Part shown: in pieces, positions 1 to 8,047 of the stretch | How the letters are laid out: each line of letters begins with the position of its first letter | How positions within the stretch are numbered: position 1 is the first letter of the stretch | DNA from: Bacteroidales bacterium UBA1745 | Lineage (GTDB): Bacteria; Bacteroidota; Bacteroidia; Bacteroidales; UBA932 | NCBI GenBank assembly: GCA_002314885.1 | Contig: DCHT01000016.1 | Span: 1 to 18,128, forward strand | Direction of reading: 5' to 3' | DNA length: 18,128 bases | The notes under the pieces: model-generated | Database searches by the model: none | What the model was told of the DNA's origin: nothing | The model's input: only the letters and a program-made list of their open reading frames with translations | Program-made: the position numbers and the translations under genes

Positions 1-2618
1 AAGAGTGAGTTAGCCCAAGCTGGACCGTGGCCCTGAGCGTTGGTGCAATATGGAGATGCAGGGAATGATGCACCGTAGATAGAAGAACAGCCAGTAGCGT
101 TGGCGATCATCATATGGTCACCGAAGAGCTGGGTGATAGCCTTCACGTATGGAGTCTCACCGCAACCTGCGCAGGCGCCGGAGAACTCGAAGAGAGGCTG
201 AGCGAACTGGGAGTTCTTGACGTTTGCGTCCTTGGCAACGACATTCTCCTTGTAGCCTACCTTTGAATTGAGGTAATCGTAGTTGGCCTGCTCTGCAACC
301 TGTGAGTCGTAAGAAACCATTGCGAGAGCCTTCTCCTTGGCGAGACATACGTCAACGCAGTTGCCGCAACCGGTACAATCGGCAGGGGATACCTGCATAG
401 TGTAGATGTAGTCCTTGAGGACGGCCTTGCCCTGCTGCTTCCTGATTGACTCAGGAGCCTTGGCAGCCTCTTCAGCGGTCATAAGGAATGGACGGATAGC
501 AGCGTGAGGACAAGCGTAAGCACAGTTGTTACACTGGATACACTTGGTCTCATCCCATACAGGAACCTTCACTGCGACGCCGCGCTTCTCGTAAGCTGCA
601 GTGCCGGCAGGGATGGTGCCGTCAGCCATATCCTTGAATGCGCTTACAGGGAGCTTGTCGCCCTGCTGAGCGTTCACTACGTCTGCGATGTTCTTTACGA
701 ATGAAGGAGCCATACGGTCCTTACCAGGAACTTCGAACTTGCCGGAGATGTTCTTCCAGTCAGCAGGAATCTCAACCTTGGTGTACTCGCCACCGCGGTC
801 AACTGCTGCGTAGTTCATATTCACGATGTTCTCACCCTTCTTGCCGTAGCTCTTGAGGATGGCCTTCTTCATATAACCTACAGCCTCCTCGTAAGGGATG
901 ATGCCGGTGATCTTGAAGAATGCGCTCTGGAGGATGGTGTTGGTCCTTCCGCCGAGGCCGATCTCTGCAGCGATCTTGGTAGCGTTGATGATGTAGAGGG
1001 TGATGTTCTTCTTGCCGATGATTGACTTCACGTTGTCAGGAATCCTCTTGAGGGTCTCTTCCTCGTCCCAGAGGGAGTTGAGGAGGAGGGTACCGTTCTC
1101 CTTGATGCCCTCGAGCACGTTGTACTTGCTCAGGTATGAAGGAACGTGGCAAGCCACGAAGTCAGGAGTACCTACGAGATATGGAGCCTTGATCGGAACG
1201 TCACCGAAACGGAGGTGTGAGCAGGTGTATCCGCCAGACTTCTTGGAGTCATAGTCGAAATAGCCCTGAGCGTACTTAGGTGTGTGGTCACCGATGATCT
1301 TGATGGTGTTCTTGTTTGCACCGACGGTACCATCGGAACCGAGACCGAAGAACTTGCACTCAGTGGTGCCTGGCTTCACGATTGAGATCTCTTCCTTGAC
1401 TGGGAGAGACTTGAAGGTAACGTCGTCGACGATACCGATGGTGAAGTCGGTCTTAGGCTCAGCAGCCTCGAGGTTCTTGTAAACTGCTACGATCTGAGCA
1501 GGGGTGGTGTCCTTTGAAGACAGACCATAGCGGCCGCCTACGATTACAGGAGCGTTCTCAACACCCTGGAAGAGGGTCTTGATGTCGAGGTAGAGAGGCT
1601 CTCCGAGAGCGCCTGGCTCCTTGGTGCGGTCGAGGACTGCGATCTTCTTCACGTTCTTTGGCAGAGCCTTCATGAAGTACTTTGCAGAGAATGGACGATA
1701 GAGGCGGACGATGAGTGCGCCGACCTTCTGACCCTTAGCTGCGAGGTAGTCGATGGTCTCCTTGATGGTCTCAGTAACTGAACCCATAGCGATGATCACG
1801 TTCTCAGCCTCAGGATCGCCATAGTAGTCGTAAGGACGGTACTCGCGGCCGGTAAGCTCGCTGATTTCGCCCATATAGCGTGCTACGATGTCAGGAACTG
1901 CGTCGTATGCAGTGTTGCAAGCCTCACGTGCCTGGAAGTAAACGTCACCGTTCTGAGCGGTACCGCGGGTCACAGGGGCGTCAGGGTTGAGGGCACGCAT
2001 ACGGAAAGCTGCAAGAGCCTTCTCGCTGATCATATCCTTCAGGGCAGCCTCGTCGAGGAGCTCGATCTTCTGGATCTCGTGGGAAGTACGGAAACCGTCG
2101 AAGAAGTGGATGAAAGGAATGCTTGACTTGATGGCTGCAAGGTGTGCAACTGCTGCGAGGTCCTCAGCCTCCTGAACGGAAGCGGAAGCGAGCATTGCGA
2201 AACCGGTCTGGCGGCAGGCCATAACGTCCTGGTGGTCACCGAAGATTGACAGGGCGTGTGAAGCGAGCGCACGTGCAGATACGTGGAATACGGTTGGGAG
2301 CTGCTCACCGGCGATCTTGTACATATTAGGGATCATCAGGAGAAGACCCTGGGATGCGGTGAAGGTTGTGGTAAGAGCACCAGCCTGGAGGGAACCGTGA
2401 ACAGCACCTGCTGCGCCGCCCTCACTCTGCATCTCAGTTACTTTGACAACCTCGCCGAAGAGGTTCTTCTTGCCCTGAGCTGCCCACTCGTCCACATATT
2501 CAGCCATAGTTGACGATGGAGTGATAGGGTAAATAGCAGCGTGCTCACTGAAAAGGTAAGCAACGTGTGCGGCTGCATAGTTACCGTCACAGGTAATGAA
2601 TTTTTTCTCGTTTGCCAT
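1..2618 (-). CDS. nifJ: Pyruvate:ferredoxin (flavodoxin) oxidoreductase, N-terminal part (cut by window edge)
   Basis: This cytoplasmic enzyme oxidatively decarboxylates pyruvate with CoA to acetyl-CoA and CO2 and passes the electrons to ferredoxin or flavodoxin; it is a main route in anaerobes. The frame is open from the ATG at 2618-2616 to base 3, giving about 872 residues. The family is usually near 1180, so roughly 300 C-terminal residues lie outside the window. The visible order matches the single-chain enzyme. It has YPITPSS at residues 30-36, the GDHQDV stretch of domain I, CIQCNNCAYACP near residue 691 and CTGCGNCVDVC near 747, which are two ferredoxin-like [4Fe-4S] sites. CAGCGETPY near residue 813, followed by a GCSSIYGAS stretch, is the proximal-cluster and TPP-binding domain. 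In the second ferredoxin motif the residue after the last Cys is Leu rather than Pro. The start is set by MANEKKFITCDGN, typical of the family. It is divergent from the tRNA-Arg unit. Identity is very secure. Confidence 0.96.
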   Translation of the reverse strand, partial: MANEKKFITCDGNYAAAHVAYLFSEHAAIYPITPSSTMAEYVDEWAAQGKKNLFGEVVKVTEMQSEGGAAGAVHGSLQAGALTTTFTASQGLLLMIPNMYKIAGEQLPTVFHVSARALASHALSIFGDHQDVMACRQTGFAMLASASVQEAEDLAAVAHLAAIKSSIPFIHFFDGFRTSHEIQKIELLDEAALKDMISEKALAAFRMRALNPDAPVTRGTAQNGDVYFQAREACNTAYDAVPDIVARYMGEISELTGREYRPYDYYGDPEAENVIIAMGSVTETIKETIDYLAAKGQKVGALIVRLYRPFSAKYFMKALPKNVKKIAVLDRTKEPGALGEPLYLDIKTLFQGVENAPVIVGGRYGLSSKDTTPAQIVAVYKNLEAAEPKTDFTIGIVDDVTFKSLPVKEEISIVKPGTTECKFFGLGSDGTVGANKNTIKIIGDHTPKYAQGYFDYDSKKSGGYTCSHLRFGDVPIKAPYLVGTPDFVACHVPSYLSKYNVLEGIKENGTLLLNSLWDEEETLKRIPDNVKSIIGKKNITLYIINATKIAAEIGLGGRTNTILQSAFFKITGIIPYEEAVGYMKKAILKSYGKKGENIVNMNYAAVDRGGEYTKVEIPADWKNISGKFEVPGKDRMAPSFVKNIADVVNAQQGDKLPVSAFKDMADGTIPAGTAAYEKRGVAVKVPVWDETKCIQCNNCAYACPHAAIRPFLMTAEEAAKAPESIRKQQGKAVLKDYIYTMQVSPADCTGCGNCVDVCLAKEKALAMVSYDSQVAEQANYDYLNSKVGYKENVVAKDANVKNSQFAQPLFEFSGACAGCGETPYVKAITQLFGDHMMIANATGCSSIYGASFPASPYCTNAQGHGPAWANSL

Positions 2619-2656
2619 ACAAATAAGTTATTTTGTTGATTGTTGTTGACATTCTT

Positions 2657-2676
2657 TCCCGTGCACGAACACGGAA
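2657..2676 (-). other. Small hairpin in the predicted nifJ leader
   Basis: On the minus strand TTCCGTG and CACGGGA can pair (7 bp including one G-T pair) around a 6-base loop. The hairpin falls between the candidate -7 box and the nifJ start codon. It could be a leader structure, but no known riboswitch or binding site is recognised and chance is possible. Confidence 0.2.
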
Positions 2677-2681
2677 TCGCG

Positions 2682-2689
2682 CAAATTTA
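2682..2689 (-). promoter_or_regulatory. Candidate Bacteroidetes -7 element for nifJ
   Basis: Read on the minus strand this is TAAATTTG, a full match to the Bacteroidetes housekeeping -7 consensus TAnnTTTG. It lies about 64 bases ahead of the nifJ start codon. I see no clear TTTG -33 element at the usual 19-22 base distance, so the call rests on the -7 box and its position. Confidence 0.45.
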
Positions 2690-2695
2690 ATAAAA

Positions 2696-2729
2696 TTTGT
2701 CTTATGTACCGCACTTTTTTTTAACTTTG
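2696..2729 (+). promoter_or_regulatory. Candidate promoter for tRNA-Arg and downstream genes
   Basis: TAACTTTG at 2722-2729 matches TAnnTTTG exactly. A TTTG at 2696-2699 can serve as the -33 element, with 22 bases between them, slightly longer than the common 19-21. The predicted start of transcription falls at about 2734-2736, right at the 5' end of the mature tRNA. There is no further TAnnTTTG box between the tRNA and the 72-residue gene, so the same promoter may drive the following genes. Confidence 0.55.
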
Positions 2730-2735
2730 CATTGC

Positions 2736-2810
2736 GCCCCTGTAGTTTAATGGATAGAATTTCAGATTCCGGTTCTGACGGTCACGGTTCGATTCCGTGC
2801 GGGGGTACCA
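2736..2810 (+). tRNA. tRNA-Arg, anticodon CCG
   Basis: A complete cloverleaf can be drawn by hand. The acceptor stem is GCCCCTG with CGGGGGT (G1 pairs with U72 as a wobble). A weak D stem closes around the AATGGATA region. The anticodon stem TCAGA/TCTGA (2762-2766, 2774-2778) carries the loop TTCCGGT, which puts CCG at 2769-2771. The T stem is CACGG/CCGTG with loop TTCGATT. The discriminator is A2807 and CCA is encoded (2808-2810). It reads the CGG codon. A Bacteroidetes-type -7 box ends 6 bases before it. The next start codon is only 19 bases after the CCA, which suggests co-transcription with the protein genes and processing out of a longer RNA. Confidence 0.95.
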
Positions 2811-2829
2811 AGACATTATTTATTTTACT

Positions 2830-3048
2830 ATGGCAGTAGATACCGCAAAGTGGTGGGCAGGTCTCACCGTACCTCAGAAAGAGAGGATCGCAAGCAAGGT
2901 TGCAGGTGCTCCGGTGGCTTACCCGGCCTGCACCGTCGTGTGGAATGAGCTCACCCCTGAAAAGCAGCAGAAGATCCACGATCATTGTGTCGATTCCCAC
3001 GGCTACTTCATGAAGGAGTGGTTCGAGGGCAATCCTTTCACTGACTGA
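2830..3048 (+). CDS. Unrecognised 72-residue protein with an internal W-LT-I repeat
   Basis: I do not recognise this protein. It is 72 residues, without signal peptide or membrane segment, charged and rich in Trp (W8, W9, W28-region none, W38, W64). Two segments share the pattern W-x2-L-T-x5-[KR]-I with identical spacing: W9 to I20 and W38 to I49. Each reads as a short turn followed by an amphipathic helix, so a duplicated helical unit is likely. It also has three Cys (34, 53 and none paired in a CxxC) and a C-terminal KEWFEGNPF stretch. An in-frame ATG at 2797 would place the start inside the tRNA, so the ATG at 2830 is chosen. The gene lies 19 bases after tRNA-Arg and 10 bases before fabD on the same strand, which suggests a real co-transcribed gene. 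Function unknown; probably cytosolic. Confidence 0.75.
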   Translation: MAVDTAKWWAGLTVPQKERIASKVAGAPVAYPACTVVWNELTPEKQQKIHDHCVDSHGYFMKEWFEGNPFTD

Positions 3049-3058
3049 TATATACGGA

Positions 3059-3943
3059 ATGAAAGCATTCGTCTTTCCTGGTCAGGGCTCGCAGTTTCCG
3101 GGCATGGCCGGGACTTTATACGACACCAATCCTCTCGCAAAGGAACTGTTTGAGAAGGCCAATGACATCCTTGGCTTCCGCATCACCGACATTATGTTCG
3201 AGGGAAGCGCCGAGGACCTCACCCGCACTGACGTGACCCAGCCTGCGGTCTTCCTCCATTCATACGTTGCATACGCCTGTTCTCAGCAGGGGAGTGCCGA
3301 TATGTTCGCAGGTCATTCCCTCGGTGAATTCTCAGCTCTCGCCGCGGCTGGCGCAATGTCCTTTGAAGACGCCCTGAAACTCGTCAGCATACGTGCAAAG
3401 GCTATGCAGAAGGCCTGTCAGATGCAGCCGGGCACAATGGCCGCCGTGATCAATCTGCCGGCCGAGACCGTTGAGGCCGTCTGTGCCGGAATCGACGGAG
3501 TTGCTCCTGCAAACTATAACAATGACTCCCAGATCGTCATCTCAGGCGAACTGGAGGCCGTGAATGCCGCCTGCGTGAAGATGAAGGAAGCCGGTGCCCG
3601 CAGAGCCCTCGTGCTCCCTGTCGGAGGCGCCTTCCACTCTCCGCTTATGGAACCGGCCCGCGAGGAACTTGCCCGTGCTATCGAAGCCACGGAATTCAAG
3701 GCTCCTTCCGCTCCTGTCTATCAGAATGTCACAGCCGCTCCGACCACGGATCCAGCAACAATCAAGGCCAATCTGCTCACTCAGCTGACCAGCCCGGTAC
3801 GCTGGACCCAGAGCGTGAAGGCTATGCTTGCCGACGGTGCCACCGAGTTCGTGGAATTCGGCCCGGGTGCCGTCCTGCAGGGTCTTGTACGCAAGATTGC
3901 CGCCGGCCTGGAAGGCATTGAGATTACTGGAATTTCAGAATAA
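3059..3943 (+). CDS. fabD: Malonyl-CoA:acyl carrier protein transacylase (FabD)
   Basis: FabD transfers malonyl from CoA to acyl carrier protein, supplying the extender unit of type II fatty acid synthesis in the cytoplasm. At 294 residues it has about the usual length (E. coli near 309). The N-terminal FPGQGSQFPGM (6-16) is the family signature. GHSLG (85-89) holds the nucleophile Ser87, Arg112 lies in IRAKAMQ, and His193 in AFHSPL is the catalytic base. The C-terminal GPGAVLQGLVRK closes the fold. The start ATG at 3059 gives MKAFVFPGQG, exactly the expected N-terminus, 10 bases after the 72-residue gene. The GH20 gene follows after 9 bases. No other fatty acid genes (fabH, fabG, acpP) are in view, so fabD is not in a fab cluster here. 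The assignment is firm. Confidence 0.97.
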   Translation: MKAFVFPGQGSQFPGMAGTLYDTNPLAKELFEKANDILGFRITDIMFEGSAEDLTRTDVTQPAVFLHSYVAYACSQQGSADMFAGHSLGEFSALAAAGAMSFEDALKLVSIRAKAMQKACQMQPGTMAAVINLPAETVEAVCAGIDGVAPANYNNDSQIVISGELEAVNAACVKMKEAGARRALVLPVGGAFHSPLMEPAREELARAIEATEFKAPSAPVYQNVTAAPTTDPATIKANLLTQLTSPVRWTQSVKAMLADGATEFVEFGPGAVLQGLVRKIAAGLEGIEITGISE

Positions 3944-3952
3944 CACACTTAT

Positions 3953-5545
3953 ATGAAGAAACTGATAACCATAGTATGCGCCCTCTGCGCATTTTGTGCC
4001 GTTTCCTGCAATGTTGCAGAACAGAACACTTACAGCATCATCCCTCAGCCTGTTTCGGTCGTTGAGAAGATTGACACGGCAATCGTGCCTGAGGTCGTCA
4101 CAATCGACGTCACTGCCTTTCCTCAGATTGCCGCTAATTACATTTCGCTCGCAGCCCCTATGCTGGCACTGGAGCAGGGCGACCGTGACTCATACATCAT
4201 TCTCCGCCTGAACAAGTGCGCACGAATGGCAGAAGGCGGATATTCGCTGAAAGTCGGCAAGAACCGCGTTGTCATTTCCAGCAACGCCGAGGCTGGCCTC
4301 TGGAACGGCCTTCAGACACTTACACAGCTTCTGCTTCAGGGAATTGACCATCAGGTAACCGTCAATGACGTCCCTCGCTTCGGCTATCGTGGTGCGATGC
4401 TCGACTGCGGCCGCCACTTCTTCACCGTGGAGGAGGTCAAGCAGTTCATCGACCTGATGTGCGTCCACAAGCTCAATGTCTTCCACTGGCACCTCACCGA
4501 AGATCAGGGCTGGCGCATTGAAATAAAGAAATATCCGCTTCTGACCGAAGTCGGCTCAGTGCGCAACGGCTCCTGGGACACGAACTATGAAGGCAAGGAA
4601 GACAAGTGGGTGGAGGGTTCATACGGCGGATTCTACACTCAGGACGAGATACGCGAAGTCGTGAAATATGCCTCTGAGCGCTTTGTGACCATCATTCCGG
4701 AGATTGAGATGCCTGGTCACAGCGTGGCTGCCCTGACTTGCTATCCTTGGCTCGGATGTACCGGAGGCCCATACGAGGTCCGCACTGCCTGGGGCATCAG
4801 CAAGGATGTGATGTGCATAGGCAAGGAAAGCACCTGGGAGTTCTGCCGCGACGTCCTCGAGGAGGTCTGCGATCTTTTCCCTGGTCCATATATTCATATA
4901 GGTGGTGACGAGGCTCCTCGCCTGAGGTGGGAGAGCTGCCCTGACTGCCAGGCCCTGATGGAGAAGGAAGGCTTCGAACGCGAGGCTCAGCTCCAGACTT
5001 ATCTGAACAACAAGGTCGAGGAATATCTTGCCACCAAGGGCAAGAGGGTCATCGGCTGGGACGAGATACTCGAAGGCGGCATCTCACAGACTGCCTGCGT
5101 GATGTCCTGGAGAGGCAGCGAAGGCGGCCAGAAGGCGGCAGCAATGGGCAACGACGTGATTATGGTGGACAAGCACTACTGCTATTTCGACTGCTATCAG
5201 ACCGAAAGCCGCGAGGAGGAAATCCGATGCCATAATCGCAGTGTGCCTCTCGCCAAGGTGTGGACCTACGAGCCTACCGACAATATGGACGAAGCTGCGG
5301 CTGCGCACGTGCTCGGCCTGCAGTGCAACACCTGGACTGAGCATATCTCGGATATGGACCGCGTGTATTTTATGAACCTGCCTCGAATGGCAGCCCTTTG
5401 CGAAATCGCCTGGACGGACAGGGCTCTCCGCGGAACTTACGAGCAGTTCCTCGACCGTATGGTCGCTGTTGCAATTCCGCTTTACAACGCCGCCGGATGG
5501 CACGTTGCACCTTATTATCAGAGTGACCTGCTACCTCAGGACTAA
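3953..5545 (+). CDS. GH20 beta-N-acetylhexosaminidase, predicted lipoprotein
   Basis: This enzyme removes terminal beta-linked GlcNAc or GalNAc from glycans by substrate-assisted catalysis. The 530-residue product starts with a lipoprotein signal: positively charged MKK, a hydrophobic core and the lipobox AVSC with Cys19 as the lipidated residue, so it should sit in the outer membrane or periplasm. Residues about 25-140 look like the GH20b alpha/beta domain. The TIM-barrel catalytic domain begins at FGYRGAMLDCGRHF (143-156). HWHLTEDQGWR (178-188) is a strong family signature. HIGGDEAPR (315-323) carries the catalytic pair Asp319-Glu320, and the substrate-lining Trp motifs GWDE (368-371) and NTWTEH (459-464) are present. 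No carbohydrate-binding module is obvious. It is last in the tRNA-fabD unit, and its 3' end overlaps the converging metallo-hydrolase gene by 15 bases. The substrate (mucin, host glycan or peptidoglycan-derived) cannot be told from sequence alone. Confidence 0.95.
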   Translation: MKKLITIVCALCAFCAVSCNVAEQNTYSIIPQPVSVVEKIDTAIVPEVVTIDVTAFPQIAANYISLAAPMLALEQGDRDSYIILRLNKCARMAEGGYSLKVGKNRVVISSNAEAGLWNGLQTLTQLLLQGIDHQVTVNDVPRFGYRGAMLDCGRHFFTVEEVKQFIDLMCVHKLNVFHWHLTEDQGWRIEIKKYPLLTEVGSVRNGSWDTNYEGKEDKWVEGSYGGFYTQDEIREVVKYASERFVTIIPEIEMPGHSVAALTCYPWLGCTGGPYEVRTAWGISKDVMCIGKESTWEFCRDVLEEVCDLFPGPYIHIGGDEAPRLRWESCPDCQALMEKEGFEREAQLQTYLNNKVEEYLATKGKRVIGWDEILEGGISQTACVMSWRGSEGGQKAAAMGNDVIMVDKHYCYFDCYQTESREEEIRCHNRSVPLAKVWTYEPTDNMDEAAAAHVLGLQCNTWTEHISDMDRVYFMNLPRMAALCEIAWTDRALRGTYEQFLDRMVAVAIPLYNAAGWHVAPYYQSDLLPQD

Positions 5546-6436
5546 ACCGTCGTAAGCAGCGTGGAACGTGGGGTCTTCCTTCTGAAGGAGGGCCTCAAGT
5601 TCGTTATAGCCTGGCAGCAGATGGGAAATGTGCGTCAGATAGGATTGCTTTGCGCCGACCTTGCGGAAGAATGCGCAGGCCTCAGCGAAGGAGAAGTGAG
5701 AGTAATGTGAGCCGATCTTCACGCAGTTTACGGTCACATAGTCCAGACCCTGCAGTTTCTCGATCTCGCAGTCGTCGATGAGGTTGAGGTCAGTCAGATA
5801 GGCTATGTTGCCGAAGCGGTAGCCCATCACTGAAAGCTGCTTTTCCTTGTGGTGCCAGCCCTGGATAGGAATGATAGTGGCCCTGAGTTTCTCCATTTCT
5901 GGAGTTATGACGGGCTTCTCGTGGTGGTAGCCCTTGCTGGATTCCCAGATGAGGGTGTCCTCCAGCTGGTTGCTGTGTACCTCGAAAGGCTGTGGGCCGT
6001 CAGTAGGGGCTTCCTTGGCTCCTGAGATGACGTGTACCTTGATTTCTGGGGCGCCCGGATAGAGCACTTCGGCGAAGGCGTAGGCGTACTCCTTCTTGAG
6101 GGAATTGAGCACGTAATCCTGGCAGTAGATGTTGATCGGCTTCTGCTCCAGGAGGTTGAACGAACGCACATCGTCTATGCCGCCTGTATGGTCTTTGTGA
6201 TTGTGAGTCAATAAGATGGCATCGAGGTGACGGACGTTCTCGCGCAGCATCTGCTGACGGAAGTCGGGACCTGCGTCCACGAGTATGGTAAGACCGCAGT
6301 ATTCTACCAGCACGGAGGCGCGCAGCCTCTTGTCGTGAGGGTCGGTGGACCTGCAGACCGCGCAGTCACAGCCTATCATAGGGACACCCTGGGAAGTGCC
6401 GCTGCCCAGGAAGGTAAGTTTCGCCTTATTTTCCAT
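5531..6436 (-). CDS. PhnP-like metallo-beta-lactamase-fold hydrolase
   Basis: This is a metal-dependent hydrolase of the metallo-beta-lactamase fold, 301 residues, without signal peptide and so cytoplasmic. The N-terminus FLGSGTSQGVP (9-19) and the Cys cluster GCDCAVC (Cys23, 25, 28) are like PhnP, where such Cys residues bind a structural zinc. The active-site motif THNHKDHTGG gives His78, His80, Asp82 and His83. Asp216 in YLTD and later His residues (195, 244, 247, 269, 272) are candidates for the remaining ligands. PhnP is a cyclic phosphodiesterase, but no phosphonate (phn) genes are visible. The segment around residues 145-182 looks like an insertion compared with the core fold. The substrate is therefore unknown and the family call is what is secure. 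It is the last gene of the tamB operon: its ATG overlaps the end of folB by 11 bases, and its TAG lies inside the converging GH20 gene. Confidence 0.88.
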   Translation of the reverse strand: MENKAKLTFLGSGTSQGVPMIGCDCAVCRSTDPHDKRLRASVLVEYCGLTILVDAGPDFRQQMLRENVRHLDAILLTHNHKDHTGGIDDVRSFNLLEQKPINIYCQDYVLNSLKKEYAYAFAEVLYPGAPEIKVHVISGAKEAPTDGPQPFEVHSNQLEDTLIWESSKGYHHEKPVITPEMEKLRATIIPIQGWHHKEKQLSVMGYRFGNIAYLTDLNLIDDCEIEKLQGLDYVTVNCVKIGSHYSHFSFAEACAFFRKVGAKQSYLTHISHLLPGYNELEALLQKEDPTFHAAYDGLVLR

Positions 6437-6791
6437 ATTCCTGCCTCGTCAAAGTTACTCTTGACCACCTGCATTCGCCGTTTACCGGAGGACAGGCCTT
6501 GGATACGCGCACGCTGAAGTCTCCGACCTGGGGGAACTCCTTCGCAATGGCCTCCACTATGCGTCCGGCCACGTTTTCGAGCAGATTCGAAGGAATTGCC
6601 ATCTCGCGGGCTATGATGTCATAGACAGCCCCGTAATCGAGGGTGTCGTCGAGGGAGTCGCTCTTTGCCGCGCGCACTGCAGCAGGCAGCTGAGCACGGA
6701 AGTCCACCTCGAAGTCATTGCCTTCCTTCCTCTCGCTCTCCAGGCATCCGTGGTATGCCCTGAACTTCATTCCTTCCAGTTCTATAGTCAT
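6426..6791 (-). CDS. folB: Dihydroneopterin aldolase (FolB)
   Basis: FolB converts 7,8-dihydroneopterin to 6-hydroxymethyl-7,8-dihydropterin and glycolaldehyde in folate synthesis; it forms cytoplasmic oligomers. The expected motifs are all present. Counting from a TTG at 6800 these are AYHGCLESE with the substrate Glu23, LDYGAV with Tyr56, LLENVA with Glu75 and VSKACPP with the catalytic Lys101; from the chosen ATG each number falls by 3. I take the ATG at 6791, which gives MTIELEGMKFRAYHG, close to known N-termini, and leaves 5 bases after the mtaB stop. The TTG at 6800 would overlap the mtaB TGA by 3 bases and add only MTD; it cannot be excluded. The product is 121 (or 124) residues, normal for the family. 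It sits between mtaB and the metallo-hydrolase with no other folate genes in view. Confidence 0.92.
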   Translation of the reverse strand: MTIELEGMKFRAYHGCLESERKEGNDFEVDFRAQLPAAVRAAKSDSLDDTLDYGAVYDIIAREMAIPSNLLENVAGRIVEAIAKEFPQVGDFSVRVSKACPPVNGECRWSRVTLTRQEYGK

Positions 6792-6796
6792 ATCTG

Positions 6797-8047
6797 TCAA
6801 ATAGTTACGTCAATTATTCTGCCCACCATATCCTTGTCGTACGGGCGGGCTATCTGGATATAGTTGCCCGTGTATCCGTACATCTGTCCCTTCTTGTCGG
6901 AAGACTCGAAGAGGACTTTTTCCGCTATGCCTCTGTTCGCTTCCACGAACTCGGCGTGGAGACGGTCGCATAGGGCTTCAAGACGCTCCACCCGCTCGGT
7001 CTTGACGCTGTCCTGGACCTGATCCCTGCGTTCTGCGGCAGGGGTGCCGGCGCGGCGGGAATAAGGGAAGATGTGTATGAAGGCCGGCTTCACGCGCTCT
7101 GCAAGGAAGCGGTAGGTCTGTTCGAACATCTCGTCGGTCTCGCCTGGGAAACCTACGATTACGTCGATTCCGAAGAACACCTTCGGCTTGCCCGGACCTT
7201 CCATTGCGGAGCGTATATACTCTATCTTGCGGGCGAAGTATTCGGTGTCATAGTGCCTGTGCATCTCGCTCAGAACGGCATCGCAGCCGCTCTGGAGAGG
7301 GATGTGGAAATGAGGCAGGAACTTGGTCCCTGAGGCTATCCAGTCTATCATTTCCTCAGTCAGGAGGTTCGGTTCGATGGAGGAAATGCGATACCTTTCG
7401 ATGCCATCCACCTCGTTCAGACCCTTGATCAGCTCGAAGAAGGATTCTCCTGTGCTGCGGCCGAAATCGCCTGTGTTCACACCCGTGAGAACGACCTCCT
7501 TGATGCCCTCCGCAGCGATTGCGCGGGCCTGTGGAAGTATCTGGGAAATAGGGATGTTGCGGCTTTCTCCGCGGGCGTATGGCACTGTGCAGTAGGTGCA
7601 GAAGTTGTTGCATCCGTCCTGTACCTTGAGGAAGGAACGGGTGCGCTCGCCGCTGCTGTAGGCTGGCAGGAAGTCGCTGGAGCATCCCGATGCCTTCGGA
7701 GTCTTGGCGGCCAGGGCCAGCAGGCAAGGCACGACTTCGTTCTTCTCCTTTGCTCCGAAAACGGCCTTCACGCCCTCCAGAGCCAGGATCTCATCCCTTT
7801 TCAGCTGTGCGTAGCAGCCTGTCACCACTATTGGGGCGGAAGGGGAGAGGCGGTGGAGCTTGCGTATGATGTTGCGGCATTTCTTGTCGGAATGCTCGGT
7901 TACGGAACAGGTGTTCACGAGATATGCCTCAGCCTTGCAGGAAGTCCACGAAACGGCCTCGCAGCCTTCCTGCAGAAGGGTGCGTTCGTAGGTGGAGGTT
8001 TCCGCGTAGTTGAGCTTGCAGCCCAGTGTCACAAAGGATATCTTCAT
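6797..8047 (-). CDS. mtaB: tRNA t6A37 methylthiotransferase (MtaB)
   Basis: MtaB is a radical-SAM methylthiotransferase that converts t6A to ms2t6A at A37 of tRNAs reading ANN codons. The 416-residue product has the three-domain plan. The N-terminal UPF0004 domain has its cluster cysteines at Cys10 (TLGCKLN), Cys47 (NTCSVT) and Cys78 (TGCYA). The radical-SAM motif GCNNFCTYC gives Cys146, Cys150 and Cys153. A C-terminal TRAM-like segment spans about 355-416. The TLGCKLNYAE start and CTVPYARG stretch favour MtaB over MiaB or RimO. A longer in-frame ATG at 8188 would add 47 residues unlike the family and lie deep in the preceding gene, so the ATG at 8047 is preferred. That ATG overlaps the preceding TGA in an ATGA junction, a sign of translational coupling. 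TsaD, which completes the t6A substrate, is encoded on the other arm of the divergent promoter region. Confidence 0.94.
   Translation of the reverse strand: MKISFVTLGCKLNYAETSTYERTLLQEGCEAVSWTSCKAEAYLVNTCSVTEHSDKKCRNIIRKLHRLSPSAPIVVTGCYAQLKRDEILALEGVKAVFGAKEKNEVVPCLLALAAKTPKASGCSSDFLPAYSSGERTRSFLKVQDGCNNFCTYCTVPYARGESRNIPISQILPQARAIAAEGIKEVVLTGVNTGDFGRSTGESFFELIKGLNEVDGIERYRISSIEPNLLTEEMIDWIASGTKFLPHFHIPLQSGCDAVLSEMHRHYDTEYFARKIEYIRSAMEGPGKPKVFFGIDVIVGFPGETDEMFEQTYRFLAERVKPAFIHIFPYSRRAGTPAAERRDQVQDSVKTERVERLEALCDRLHAEFVEANRGIAEKVLFESSDKKGQMYGYTGNYIQIARPYDKDMVGRIIDVTI

Noticed and set aside
2661..2669. GTGCACGAA shared by the nifJ leader hairpin and the right-end tandem repeat (18029-18037)
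   Set aside because: A 9-base match with no wider similarity; expected by chance in a window of this size.
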